A stretch of 15,209 nt of DNA from CAZXVW01 sp964644025 (GCA_964644025.1 CAZXVW010000108.1:1-15209), one strand, 5' to 3'. Positions 5,584-15,156 are shown, numbered from the stretch's first letter. Translations and numbers: made by a program. The notes: generated by a model from the letters alone, not told the origin.

Positions 5584-8154
5584 TTACTCTGATCCTTCCG
5601 GCGCCTCATCGTCAGCTTCCCCGGCGCCGGGGACATTTGGGTATGGCGTATCAAACCCCTTGCTATCCCACCACAGGATCCGGTTCAGCAGTTGCTGCGG
5701 AGCATCGTCCACGTCGGTGAAATTCATCGCCATGGACTGCCGGGCCGCCCGGCGTTGCTTGCCCCGCAACGCCTTGAGCGGCGGGTTCAGCTCATCCAGC
5801 TTCACCTTTGGCCGCAGGCACCGGTACGGCGTCAGGTCGGTTTCCGGCGTAAAGATGCTCGTCATCGCCCGGGCGCTCTTCAGGAACCGTGTGCGCGGTG
5901 GAATGCGGAAGATCTCCTGAATAGTGCGGACCATGCTGGTGTGGTTGTAATGGTTCGAGTCCAGTACGCCCCGGCGAATGTGGGGGCCGATGGCCAGGGC
6001 CACCGTGCGGTGGCCGTCAATGTGATCCACCCCGTTTTGCGCGTCATCCTCAACCACCAGAATCAGGCTGTGAGGCCAGAAGCGGCTCTTGGTGATGGCT
6101 TCTACGATGCGTCCCAGCGCCAGGTCGTTGTCGGCCACCATCGCCCGGGGCGTGGGCCAGCCGGGGCGGGTGCCCACGGTGTGATCACTGGTGAGCGTGA
6201 TCACGTTCAGGTTCTCCATCTTCCCGCTCTTTTCCCGGCTGGCCAGCTCCTCGATGAAGACCTCCGCCCGAAGCTGATCGGTGATGTTCATGGCGTTGAC
6301 CGGGTAGCGGGCGCACAGCAGCGGAGCGAGAACCGGCACGCCGCTGCGGCTGCCGACGGCGTCCCGCCATCTTCCTTCCTGGTACAGTTGCCAGTACTTG
6401 ACCCAGTGCATCAGGTCGCTTTTATCAATGTCGACCAGCGCCTGGGTTTTCGGGTCGAACCGCGCCGGTAACGAAAACTCGCCGTAGACGCGCACGGTGA
6501 GTGGACGCCGCGCGCCTTGCCAGAAGAACCCTTCCGGCGAGACGGTGAACGCGTCGGCCATGTTCCAGGCGTAGCCGCGGGGAGCGGAGATGAGCGAACG
6601 CTCCACGTAGTCGCTGACGAAGCCCTGCATGAGCCACTGGTGACCCTCGAAGCTGATGGCGCCGCTGGCGTAAAAGTTATCCAGCAGCACGTACTGCTCG
6701 GCGAGCGCGTGATGATTCGGCGTCACGTCCCGCCCGTACATCACCAGCTTCGGATCCCGGTTGCCGCGCGGGATGTCTCCGAACACCTGGTCGTAGGTGC
6801 GGTTCTCCTTGATGATGAAGAAGACATACTTGATACCCAGCGAGTCCAGATTCTCCACTCCGCCCGCCGGTTCGAGGCGCGGGCTGTTGGCCGCCTGCAC
6901 CTCCCGCGTGCCGGCCGCGAGCTGGGCCGCGGCCGGGGCGTGGAATGTCATCAGGGAACCTTCGTAGGCCTTCGAGTTGAACGTGCCCTTCTCGTCGGCG
7001 GTGTTGCCGACGCCTTTGATGTTCACCACGTGAACCGTCCCCTCCCGGTCCACCGCGATCGCCGAAGGAAACCAGCCGGTCGGAATGGAGCCGGCCAGGC
7101 GCCACCGGCTGCCGTCCCGCTGCAGAACGGCCACCGCGTTGTTGCCGCCGCAGGCTACGTAAAGGGACTTGCCGCCGGGAGCGAACGCGGCCGCGTTCGG
7201 CTGGCTGCCGATCACCCCCTCCGGCGAGGCCGGGATCGGCACGTCTTTCCGGACAAAGGTGCCGGTGTCGATCAGCGACACCGTATCGGAATGAGCATTG
7301 GTTACGGCAAGCGTCTTCTCGTCCGGGCTTAACGCCATACCCGCCGGAGCGCGCTCGACCGCCACCTCCCGGACCGCATAGGTCTGCGAGTCGATCACGC
7401 TCACGCTTCCGCTGGCGGTGGTTCCCGTCTCCGGATCCACCACCACATCGACGCCGGCGCTGGGCGCCACGGTGTCGCCCGCGGCAGGACGCCGCCCGCC
7501 CCGGTTGCTCACGAAGACCGGTCCTTTCCCGGAGGCGGCCACCACGGCGAACGGGGCCACACCGACCGGGATCTCTTTCTCAATGCGCTTCCGGTCCGCG
7601 TCGACCACGGCTACGGTGTTGCTCCGGTTGAGCGCCACCCACGCGCGCGCCCCGTCGCTGGAAAAAGCGATGCCAGCCGGTACCGGATGCCCGGCCAGCT
7701 CGATCCGCTGAGTTCCTGCCGGCTTGCCGAGCTCGGTCAGCTTCACCACCAGGATGCTATCCGGGCCGCTCCGGGTGGCCTCGCTCAACCAGAGCTCCCG
7801 GTCGCCCGGCCGGAAAGCGATGCCGGTGTAGGAAGTCGTGCGGGAGGAGACCTCGCCATACTGGACGCCGTTGGAAGCGTGCAGCAATTCCACTCCCCGG
7901 GAATTCAGTACTGCCAGCAGCCGCTCGCCGGAATCGAGCGCCAGGTCCACCGGCCGCCCGCGAATCAACTTCTGAACACCCCAGGGACGAAGCAACTGGT
8001 TCGTGGCCACCAGGTAGAAGCCGCCTTGCTGCCGGCCCATCAGCACATCGGACTTCAGCACGGGGAACAGTTCAGTCTCCTGAGAAACCACCACCGTCGC
8101 CGCGACGGCCAACAGCGCCAGGAAAAGCTTCAGCGCGGTCTTGTTGGAACGCAT
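5584..8154 (-). CDS. Exported YncE-like beta-propeller / alkaline-phosphatase-superfamily phosphoesterase
   Basis: Two-part exported protein of 856 residues. ATG 8154 is chosen because it begins a clean signal peptide (MRSNKTALKLFLALLAVAA); the frame runs open to 8286 but that part has no such signal. Residues about 30-415 form a YncE/YVTN-type propeller with repeated blades such as SGSVSVIDSQTYAVREV, ALSPDEKTLAVTNAHSDTVS and FAPGGKSLYVACGGNNAVAV. Residues about 435-770 are an alkaline-phosphatase-superfamily phosphoesterase (phospholipase C-like) domain. Likely metal ligands lie in IKENRTYDQVFGD (E450, N451), TSDHT (D657, H658), VVEDDAQNGVDHIDGHR (701-716) and HYNHTS (735-740). The length suits the known propeller/phosphatase fusion. 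The substrate is unknown; phosphodiester or phospholipid cleavage is the family expectation. The next gene follows after three bases, suggesting a two-gene operon. Confidence 0.88.
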   Translation of the reverse strand: MRSNKTALKLFLALLAVAATVVVSQETELFPVLKSDVLMGRQQGGFYLVATNQLLRPWGVQKLIRGRPVDLALDSGERLLAVLNSRGVELLHASNGVQYGEVSSRTTSYTGIAFRPGDRELWLSEATRSGPDSILVVKLTELGKPAGTQRIELAGHPVPAGIAFSSDGARAWVALNRSNTVAVVDADRKRIEKEIPVGVAPFAVVAASGKGPVFVSNRGGRRPAAGDTVAPSAGVDVVVDPETGTTASGSVSVIDSQTYAVREVAVERAPAGMALSPDEKTLAVTNAHSDTVSLIDTGTFVRKDVPIPASPEGVIGSQPNAAAFAPGGKSLYVACGGNNAVAVLQRDGSRWRLAGSIPTGWFPSAIAVDREGTVHVVNIKGVGNTADEKGTFNSKAYEGSLMTFHAPAAAQLAAGTREVQAANSPRLEPAGGVENLDSLGIKYVFFIIKENRTYDQVFGDIPRGNRDPKLVMYGRDVTPNHHALAEQYVLLDNFYASGAISFEGHQWLMQGFVSDYVERSLISAPRGYAWNMADAFTVSPEGFFWQGARRPLTVRVYGEFSLPARFDPKTQALVDIDKSDLMHWVKYWQLYQEGRWRDAVGSRSGVPVLAPLLCARYPVNAMNITDQLRAEVFIEELASREKSGKMENLNVITLTSDHTVGTRPGWPTPRAMVADNDLALGRIVEAITKSRFWPHSLILVVEDDAQNGVDHIDGHRTVALAIGPHIRRGVLDSNHYNHTSMVRTIQEIFRIPPRTRFLKSARAMTSIFTPETDLTPYRCLRPKVKLDELNPPLKALRGKQRRAARQSMAMNFTDVDDAPQQLLNRILWWDSKGFDTPYPNVPGAGEADDEAPEGSE

Positions 8155-8160
8155 ACCCAA

Positions 8161-8168
8161 AGTATAGT
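8161..8168. promoter_or_regulatory. Symmetric -10 element, possible bidirectional promoter
   Basis: AGTATAGT reads as TATACT on the minus strand (8166-8161) and as TATAGT on the plus strand (8163-8168). The minus-strand -10 ends six bases before ATG 8154, so that mRNA could be leaderless; I see no good -35 for it. On the plus strand TTGTTG (8141-8146) sits 16 bases upstream and could serve the DUF2520-panB-panC operon. The call rests on motifs only. Confidence 0.4.
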
Positions 8169-8254
8169 AAGGATCACGGCCGGCGCATCGGGCTGGCGTC
8201 TTTCGACGGGGCCCGCCGGATCCCGAGCCGGTATCCGCGTTACGATGAACGCTG

Positions 8255-9176
8255 ATGGGCGATCCAGGCAATGGACCGATCGGCATCGCCGGAGCGGGTA
8301 GACTCGGCCCCGCTCTTGGGCGCCTGCTTCGGGAGGCCGGTGAGCCGGTAGTTGCGATCGCGAGCCGCGATCCCGGCCATGCCCGCCGGGGCGCGGCGTT
8401 TGTAGGCGGTGACGTCGCCGCGGCCGCCTACTCCGCCCTTCCCGGAATGGCTTCCCGTATCCTCATCGCGGTTTCCGACGAGGCCATCCCCGCGGTGGCT
8501 GGGATGCTGGCTGCGGCTGGAATGCGCGGCGTGGCACTCCATACCTGCGGCGCGCTGGGTCCGGCGGTGCTGGCCCCGCTCCCGCAGCGCGGCGTTTCCT
8601 GCGGCGTACTGCACCCGCTGCAAACCATCCCGAACGCCGAAAAGGGAATGACGGCGCTGCGGGGCATCGCCTGGGGAATCACCGCGGAAGGGCCGGCCGC
8701 GGAGTGGGCCGCGCGCATCGCCCGGTTACTGGGCGGCGCGGTGCTGCAAATCCCGGCCCCGGCGCGGCCTCTCTACCATGCCGCCGCCGTCATGGCGTGC
8801 AACTACCTGGTCAGCCTGATCGACGCCGCGACCACCGTGATGGAGGCCGCCGGCGTCCAGCAGGGAGCGGCGCTCGCGGCGCTCGCCCCGATCGTCGAGA
8901 CGACGCGCCGCAACGTTTTCGACATGGGCCCGGCGCGCGCGCTCACCGGGCCGGTCCTCCGTGGGGACGCCGCCACTGTTCAGCGGCACCTGGAGGCGCT
9001 GGCGGGCCTTCCGAATACCGTGCGGGAATTGTACCGCGCCGCCGGGTTGCACACGCTAGCGATCGCCCGGCGGCGGGGTCTTGACGAAGACCGGATGCAG
9101 CGCGTCGAGCAGCAACTGTGCGACGCCGGCGCTTCGCGACAGCCGCCGCCCGCGATGCGCAACAATGGGGGGATAG

Positions 9177-9184
<8 letters not shown>
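8255..9184 (+). CDS. Rossmann-fold/DUF2520 oxidoreductase, candidate ketopantoate reductase
   Basis: NAD(P)-dependent oxidoreductase-like protein of 309 residues. The N-terminal Rossmann fold has the dinucleotide motif GAGRLG (13-18), followed by VAIASRD and ILIAVSDEAIP strands. The DUF2520 part carries its usual landmarks: CGVLHPLQTI (116-125), YHAAAVMACNYLVSLI (174-189) and TGPVLRGD (231-238) with a following QRHLEAL. It heads a tight operon: its end overlaps the panB start by eight bases, and panC follows. Pantothenate synthesis needs a ketopantoate reductase between PanB and PanC, and no panE is present, so this protein is a reasonable candidate for the step. From memory, the alternative reductase PanG of Francisella belongs to a similar group, but I could not check this. 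The fold and family call is firm; the enzymatic role is inferred from context. Confidence 0.85.
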
Positions 9185-9973
<789 letters not shown>

Positions 9974-9974
<1 letters not shown>

Positions 9975-10840
9975 TGCAACCCCGGCTCATTACCACGATT
10001 GAAGACCTCCGCCGCGCTCTGACCGCTCATCGCCAACGGGGTGCCTCCATTGGTCTTGTACCCACCATGGGGGCGCTGCACCAGGGCCATGGCAGTCTGA
10101 TTGATGCCGCCCGCCGCGAGTGCGGCCTCGTGGTGGTCAGCATCTTCGTGAACCCGATCCAGTTCAATCAGGCTTCGGATTTCGAGAGCTACCCGCGGGC
10201 GCTGGACGCCGACCTGGAGTTCTGCCGGGTGCGTGGCGCGGACATCGTCTTCGCACCACCGGAGAAAGAAATGTACCCGGCGCCGCTGGACACTCATGTC
10301 GAGGTCAGCCGCCTCACCGATCATTTGTGCGGAGCCTTCCGCCCGGGTCATTTCCGCGGCGTCACCACCGTGGTGGCGAAGCTATTCAATATCGTCCAGC
10401 CGGACCGCGCCTATTTCGGGGAGAAAGACGCACAGCAGTTGGCTGTCATCCGGCGCATGGTGCGCGACTTGAATTTCCCGGTGAGGGTGGTTGGGGTGCC
10501 CATCGTGCGGGAGGCCGACGGGCTGGCCCTGAGTTCGCGAAACCAGCACCTCAGTCCGGCCGGGCGAAAAAAGGCCGCCGTACTGTACCGCGCGCTATGC
10601 CGGGCGGCCGAGCGGATCGATTCCGGAACGCGGGATTCGGCCGCGGTGATCGAGGCGGCGCGCAGCGTCCTGGCCACCGAACCCGAGGTTCGAGTGGAGT
10701 ACTTGGAAGTCGTCGATGCCGAGCAAATGCAACCGGTCAGCGAGATCACCGGCCCGGTCCGGGTCGCCGTCGCGGCTTGGGTGGGCGATACCCGCCTGAT
10801 CGATAACGTGCTCTGCCCGGCTCCGGCGCCGCCCCGCTGA
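9974..10840 (+). CDS. panC: Pantothenate synthetase (pantoate-beta-alanine ligase)
   Basis: ATP-dependent ligation of pantoate to beta-alanine through a pantoyl-adenylate, the last step of pantothenate synthesis, in the cytoplasm. The 288-residue product carries all nucleotidyltransferase-fold signatures: PTMGALHQGH (30-39, the HIGH-type motif), VVVSIFVNPIQFN (53-65), RPGHFRGVTTVV (123-134), YFGEKDAQQL (147-156) and VREADGLALSSRN (178-190, the KMSKS-like region). The ATG shares one base with the panB stop (TGATG); an in-frame GTG at 9971 would give a four-base overlap instead, and I cannot separate the two. No panD or panE lies nearby, so the beta-alanine supply is presumably encoded elsewhere. 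The run CPAPAPPR is a short proline-rich tail. Confidence 0.96.
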
Positions 10841-10911
10841 GCGGCTCCCCTGGCGGTGGATTAGCTCCGCGCCCCGGACACGCTGACTTCACGCCCACCG
10901 CGATCGGCGGC

Positions 10912-10935
10912 CCAGCCGGCTCAAAACTGGTTTTT
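10912..10935 (+). terminator. Weak candidate terminator after panC
   Basis: CCAG (10912-10915) and CTGG (10927-10930) can pair over an 11-base loop and are followed directly by five T. A four-base stem is poor, so this is a low-confidence call for the end of the pan operon. Confidence 0.22.
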
Positions 10936-10938
10936 CCG

Positions 10939-10967
10939 TTTACGCCGGCGGCATGTTGAGGGATAAT
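10939..10967 (+). promoter_or_regulatory. Predicted sigma-70-type promoter of the three-gene exported-protein operon
   Basis: TTTACG (10939-10944, four of six consensus matches) and GATAAT (10962-10967, five of six) are separated by 17 bases. The start of transcription would be near 10974, giving a leader of about 30 bases that holds the ribosome binding site at 10992-11000. Confidence 0.55.
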
Positions 10968-10991
10968 AGGTCTACTCTTTGGATGCTCTGG

Positions 10992-11000
10992 AAAGGAGGT
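10992..11000 (+). promoter_or_regulatory. Near-perfect ribosome binding site deciding the 11006 start
   Basis: AAAGGAGGT lies five bases before ATG 11006. It rules out the upstream in-frame TTG at 10979, which lies before the site. Confidence 0.85.
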
Positions 11001-11005
11001 CTGCC

Positions 11006-11626
11006 ATGTCGGCAGTCAATCTCGCGTCTGGCGCCAGATCTTGGGTAGCGCTGGTGGCCTGCTATCTGGTGGCGGCGGGACCCGTCATCGGCGGCGCGGC
11101 CCAGCAGGCGCCGGCGAAACTGAACCTCGTGATCGTGGAGGGTGAGGGTGCGATCAACAATATTCGCCAGCGGACGGCCCGGGAACCGATCGTGCAAGTC
11201 GAGGACGAGAACCACCGGCCGGTGGCCGGCGCGACAGTGGTGTTTCTGTTGCCCAGCAGCGGCCCGGGCGGCAGCTTCCCCGGCGGCGCCCGCAGCCTGA
11301 CCGTGGTGACCGGCAAGAACGGCCGCGCGGTAGCGAAGGGCTTCGTTCATAACGGCCAGGCCGGAAAATTTCAAATTCAGGTGAACGCCTCTTATCAGAA
11401 TCTGACGGCGAGCACGACGATTCATCAGGCCAACGCCGTGCTGACCGCGGCTGCCGCCGGGGGTATCTCCGGGAAGCTGATTGCGATTCTGGCCATCGCC
11501 GGGGGCGCCGCGGCCGCCGCCGTCGCCGTTGCTTCTGGGGGGAAAAATGGTGGTACGTCGCCCGCGCCCGGGCCCTCGCCTACGATAATCACTCCGGGCA
11601 CGCCGTCGGTCGGCGGGCCACCGTAA
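11006..11626 (+). CDS. Exported Ig-like (Big_1/invasin-like) protein with C-proximal membrane helix
   Basis: Product of unknown function, 206 residues. The N-terminal signal is SWVALVACYLVAAGPVIGG, with likely cleavage near AAQQ at about 31-34. Residues about 60-142 resemble one bacterial Ig-like/invasin-type domain, with the pattern VQVEDENHRPVAGATVVFLLP, a Gly-rich loop, and VVTGKNGRAVAKGFVHN. A hydrophobic helix at about 155-177 follows, then a Gly/Pro/Ser-rich tail (SPAPGPSPTIITPGTPSVGG). The topology suggests an Ig-like domain held at a membrane with a short disordered tail across it (inference). It is the first gene of a three-gene operon; the next starts 27 bases later. I have a general impression that similar small proteins are common in Solibacter-like genomes, but no check was possible. 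Confidence 0.75.
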   Translation: MSAVNLASGARSWVALVACYLVAAGPVIGGAAQQAPAKLNLVIVEGEGAINNIRQRTAREPIVQVEDENHRPVAGATVVFLLPSSGPGGSFPGGARSLTVVTGKNGRAVAKGFVHNGQAGKFQIQVNASYQNLTASTTIHQANAVLTAAAAGGISGKLIAILAIAGGAAAAAVAVASGGKNGGTSPAPGPSPTIITPGTPSVGGPP

Positions 11627-11653
11627 TCAGCCGGAGCGTTTGAGGGAGCATCC

Positions 11654-12739
11654 ATGCTTGAGGCACGATCTTTGGTGTTTATGTTCACCGCCGCCGGGTG
11701 CGGGCTGCTGCTGTCAGCGGGGCTGGCGGCGCAGGTGACGCGCGCCGAGCGCGGATACAGGGTCCGGCAGGTTGACCGGGACTTCTCCCGGATCCAGGCG
11801 CGGTTGATCCGGGGGCCGGTGCTGGGTTTTGTCTCGGTAAAGAAAGCCGGCGTCGCGCCGCTGTTGGGCGTTCCCGGCGCGGCGACGGTCGGTCCGGAAA
11901 TCGGCGGTCTGCCGCCCTTCCGCGTGACGGCTTCCTCGGCCGCGGGACGCTATGTTTTGGGAACCGCTGGAGAGGAGGGCCAACTGTGGCTGGTGCGCGA
12001 TCCCGCCGCGGCGCCCGCGGTGGCGCCGCTGGAAAGCGTCCCACCCGGGACCCGGCTCGTCGCGCTGAGTCCGCTGGGCGCGGCGGCGGCCCTGTATAGC
12101 CCCGCGGCGGGCGTTATCACCGTTCTCAGGAATCTTCCTCGTGCTCCGGTTGTCGCCTGGCGTGCTCGGCTGGAAACTCTGCCCGGCCCGGTTGGCGCCC
12201 TCGCAGTGAACGACGCCGGCAACCTGGTGCTGGCCGCGGCCGGCGAAGGCAGCGCGAGAACCATCGCTGTGCTGCGGCCAGGAAAAGCCTGGCGCTACCT
12301 GGCCGGCGCCGGCGCCCCGGTGAGCCTGGCTTTCCTGGTGAATCGCCCGGACGCCGTCTACGCTGACGGCGCCGCCAACCAGGTCTTCCTGGTCCGGGAT
12401 CCGGGCGAAAGCGCAGCCATCCGTTTGCTCGCCGGTGAGGCCCACGGCGTTTCCTGCCCGGTCGCGGTGGCCGCTTCCGGCGACAACCGGCGCGTGGTGA
12501 TCGCCAATTCCGACCCGGGCGGCGTCGTCGAGGTGAGCCTGGACGGCGCCGAGGCGATCTCGGTCGCTTGCCGGTGTTCGCCGGCGGGGCTGGAGAGGCT
12601 CACCGGCAACGCGGTCTTCCGGCTGAAAGAAGCCCCCGGATCGCCGGTTCACGTCTTCGACGGCGATACGCCGGCGCCGCGGGTGCTGGTTATTCCCCCG
12701 CGGAAGGCGCCGGGCGCGAATCACGGAGGTGAGAAGTGA
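11654..12739 (+). CDS. Exported beta-propeller-like protein of unknown function
   Basis: 361 residues with a signal peptide (SLVFMFTAAGCGLLLSAGLA, likely cleaved after AAQ at about 25-27). Cys16 lies inside the hydrophobic core and lacks a proper lipobox, so I do not call it a lipoprotein. From about residue 89, five or six blade-like segments recur, at about 89-116, 133-160, 178-208, 221-250, 268-297 and 309-337. Examples are GRYVLGTAGEEGQLWLVRD, ALAVNDAGNLVLAAAGEG and PVAVAASGDNRRVVIANSD. This is a WD/YVTN-type reading by eye, not a family match. No catalytic motif is visible. GAGGGAG at 11642-11648 supports the start. The stop overlaps the GTG of the next gene by four bases (GTGA), so the two are probably translationally coupled. 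Confidence 0.72.
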   Translation: MLEARSLVFMFTAAGCGLLLSAGLAAQVTRAERGYRVRQVDRDFSRIQARLIRGPVLGFVSVKKAGVAPLLGVPGAATVGPEIGGLPPFRVTASSAAGRYVLGTAGEEGQLWLVRDPAAAPAVAPLESVPPGTRLVALSPLGAAAALYSPAAGVITVLRNLPRAPVVAWRARLETLPGPVGALAVNDAGNLVLAAAGEGSARTIAVLRPGKAWRYLAGAGAPVSLAFLVNRPDAVYADGAANQVFLVRDPGESAAIRLLAGEAHGVSCPVAVAASGDNRRVVIANSDPGGVVEVSLDGAEAISVACRCSPAGLERLTGNAVFRLKEAPGSPVHVFDGDTPAPRVLVIPPRKAPGANHGGEK

Positions 12740-15135
12740 ATAAGGCGCTGAATCTCGCACTGATCGTAGCCGTGGCACTGGTTTTGAGCGCGTCGGCGAC
12801 CGCCCAGACACCAGTGATCAATAGCCTCACACCCTCGTCGGTACTCGCTGGTTCCCCCCAATTCGACTTGATAGTGAACGGCGTAGGTTTCCAGCCGGAT
12901 GGAGGCGCTACGGGGTATTTTGTCGGGTCAAAGGTTTACTGGCGTCCGGCAGCCGCGCAGCAACCGATCCAGTTGCCGACGACCTTCATGAGCACCACCC
13001 AGCTCGTCGCTACGGTAAGCGCCGATCTCGTGGCTACGGCGGGAACCGTTGATGTATGGGTCACGACAGTCTCGCTGGAAGCTGACTCGAATATCGTCAC
13101 CTTCACCATAACTGAGAACCCTCTTTCTATCACCACCGCTTCCCCGTTGCAGTACGGCACGGTGGGACTCAACTACCTGGTTTCGTTCAAGGCCTCCGGC
13201 GGAACCCCGCCCTATACGTGGTTCCTGGTCGGCGGAACGCTGCCGCCAGGTCTGAACCTGGCCACTGACGGCGCGCTCATCGGCGTACCGACCCAAGCCG
13301 GTGGCTACCAGTTCACGGTGTCCGTCGTCGACGCCGCCCAATCCACCGAACAGAAGTCGTATTTGCTGAACATCCGGCCGGCGCTGGCCATTACGACCCC
13401 ATCGCCGCTGCCGGACGCGGCCACCGGGACCGACTATTTCTTCGCTTTCACCGCCGTCGGCGGCACCCAGCCGTACCTGTGGCAGGTCACCGACGGTAAT
13501 CTCCCGCCAGGCCTGGCTCTTTCCGGCGACGGCCGCATCACCGGCGTGCCGACGCAGACCGGCGCGTACGATTTCCAGGTGACGGTGACCGATTACGTCC
13601 AGTCCACCGCCGCCCAAACCTATCACCTCGCCGTTACCGCCGGCGTGACGATTACGACCCGTTCCCCGTTGCCGGACGGGACAGTGGGTGTGGCGTATTC
13701 GCAGCCGCTGGCCGCCAGCGGCGGGACGCCGCCATACCAGTGGAGCCTCGTGGATACCAGTCTCCCGCCTGGGCTTTCCCTGTCGCCGGCGGGCGTGGTT
13801 TCCGGTACCCCGACGCAAGCGGGCGGCTACCTGTTCACCGTCCGGGTTCGCGATCAGCGCCAGGCGGCCACCGTCAAGCAATTCGCGATCACCATCAACC
13901 CCGGCGGCGCGGTGCTGCGGATAACCACACAATCCCCCCTGCCCGCAGGCAATGTCGGCTCAGCTTACTCGCAGACGTTGGCCGCCACGGGGGGCAGTCC
14001 GCCCTACTCCTGGCAACGGATTGAAGGCGCACTGCCGCCCGGCTTGACGCTGGCCGCGAACGGAACCATCAGCGGCACGCCCACCCGGGCCGGCGCTTAC
14101 ACTTTCCAGGTGCGGGTGACCGACAGCGCCGAGGGCGTGGACGAGAAAGTCTTCCAGCTCACCATCAACCAGCCCGCGCTGGCAATCGTCACCAGCTCGC
14201 TGCCCGCGGCTACGCTTGGGGCCACCTATTCTCCATTTGCGTTGCAGGCTACCGGCGGAGCGCCACCGTACACGTGGTCGGTAACCGGCGGCGCGTTGCC
14301 CGGTGGGATGGCCATGAGCGCCGAGGGTGTTTTGAGCGGTACGCCGGCAGCGGCCGGAACCTACAACTTCCAGGCGCGAGTCGCCGACGTGGCCGGCGGG
14401 AGCGCATCGCGAAGCTTCACCCTGAATGTGGGGCTCCCGGCGATCACGGGCGTCTCGTTTCCCGGCTTGCCCGGGCAATCGGATCCCGCCCGGCAGCTCG
14501 GCTTGGCGGTTAACCTGGCCGCGCCGTACCCGTTGCCGCTCACCGGCCAGGCGACGCTTACCTTCACCCCCGATGCCGTGGTCCCAGTCGATGACCCGGC
14601 GGTGCAATTTTCCACCGGAGGCCGCAGCGTGAATTTCAGTGTCCCCTCCGGCCAGACGGAGGCGGGCTTCCCGGCCGGGGACATTGCCGTTCAGACCGGG
14701 AGCGTGGCCGGAACCATTACCGTGTCCGTGCGGCTTTGGGCCGGCAGCCAGGAGGTTACGCCATCGCCGGCCCCGTCGCGGCAAATTCAGATCGCCAGGG
14801 CCGCGCCCCTCATCACCTCGGTCCAGGTGGTGAGGACCGGCTCGGGGTTCGAGGTACACGTGATCGGGCTTTCCACGCCTCGCGAAGTTACGCAGGCGAC
14901 GTTCCATTTCACGGCCTCGCCCCAGGCGAACCTGCAAACGACGCAGGTAACTCCTACCCAGGTGGGACAGGCCTTCTCGACCTGGTATCAGAGTGCTTCG
15001 TCGGCCGCTTTCGGAAGCGCGTTCGAATACGTTCAGCCGTTTACGATCAACGGCGACAGCAACGCTGTGGCTTCGGTCTCGGTGACATTGACCAATTCGC
15101 AGGGAACCTCGCAGAGCGCCAGCGCGCAATTCTGA
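12736..15135 (+). CDS. Exported multi-domain protein with five He_PIG (putative Ig) repeats
   Basis: 799 residues. Signal peptide at 1-24 (MNKALNLALIVAVALVLSAS, cleaved near ATAQ). Residues about 25-128 look like an IPT/TIG-type domain (VINSLTPSSVLAGSPQFDLI, VNGVGFQPDG). Residues about 130-565 hold five putative-Ig repeats of 87-90 residues, each with the pattern ITT-x-SPLP, GG-x-PPY-x-W, LPPGL and G-x-PT-x-AG-x-Y. Residues about 566-799 are two or so beta-rich domains I cannot name, with no membrane anchor, LPXTG or PEP-CTERM signal; the chain ends in Phe. He_PIG domains are usually found in surface or secreted binding proteins, so adhesion or carbohydrate binding is possible, but no partner is visible. 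The start GTG overlaps the upstream stop by four bases, and GGAGGT at 12725-12730, five bases before it, supports it strongly. Confidence 0.85.
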   Translation: MNKALNLALIVAVALVLSASATAQTPVINSLTPSSVLAGSPQFDLIVNGVGFQPDGGATGYFVGSKVYWRPAAAQQPIQLPTTFMSTTQLVATVSADLVATAGTVDVWVTTVSLEADSNIVTFTITENPLSITTASPLQYGTVGLNYLVSFKASGGTPPYTWFLVGGTLPPGLNLATDGALIGVPTQAGGYQFTVSVVDAAQSTEQKSYLLNIRPALAITTPSPLPDAATGTDYFFAFTAVGGTQPYLWQVTDGNLPPGLALSGDGRITGVPTQTGAYDFQVTVTDYVQSTAAQTYHLAVTAGVTITTRSPLPDGTVGVAYSQPLAASGGTPPYQWSLVDTSLPPGLSLSPAGVVSGTPTQAGGYLFTVRVRDQRQAATVKQFAITINPGGAVLRITTQSPLPAGNVGSAYSQTLAATGGSPPYSWQRIEGALPPGLTLAANGTISGTPTRAGAYTFQVRVTDSAEGVDEKVFQLTINQPALAIVTSSLPAATLGATYSPFALQATGGAPPYTWSVTGGALPGGMAMSAEGVLSGTPAAAGTYNFQARVADVAGGSASRSFTLNVGLPAITGVSFPGLPGQSDPARQLGLAVNLAAPYPLPLTGQATLTFTPDAVVPVDDPAVQFSTGGRSVNFSVPSGQTEAGFPAGDIAVQTGSVAGTITVSVRLWAGSQEVTPSPAPSRQIQIARAAPLITSVQVVRTGSGFEVHVIGLSTPREVTQATFHFTASPQANLQTTQVTPTQVGQAFSTWYQSASSAAFGSAFEYVQPFTINGDSNAVASVSVTLTNSQGTSQSASAQF
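13123..14430 (+). repeat. Five tandem He_PIG-coding repeats, about 264 bp each
   Basis: Units begin near 13123, 13384, 13645, 13915 and 14179, judged from the recurring LxITT start. The protein period is 87, 87, 90 and 88 residues. The fifth unit is the most diverged: it has IVTSSLPAAT in place of ITTxSPLP and LPGGM in place of LPPGL. The repeats are similar in protein but visibly diverged in DNA, so they look like old duplications. Confidence 0.85.
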
Positions 15136-15156
15136 GGCCCAGGCCAGTTTGTGGAA

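Noticed and set aside
4750..5592. 280-residue plus-strand frame opposite the unknown exported protein
   Set aside because: Arg/Pro/His-rich translation without a domain; the minus frame has a signal peptide and is coupled to the upstream gene.
8155..8286. 44-residue N-terminal extension of the YncE-phosphoesterase
   Set aside because: It would bury the signal peptide and overlap the divergent DUF2520 start; ATG 8154 begins a clean signal sequence.
11714..12811. 365-residue open frame antisense to the propeller-like gene
   Set aside because: No motif, poor composition, and it crosses the overlap of two well-supported plus-strand genes.
13960..15129. 389-residue open frame antisense to the He_PIG gene
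   Set aside because: Arg/Gly-rich composition typical of GC-driven antisense frames; the sense strand has a signal peptide, strong ribosome site and domain repeats.
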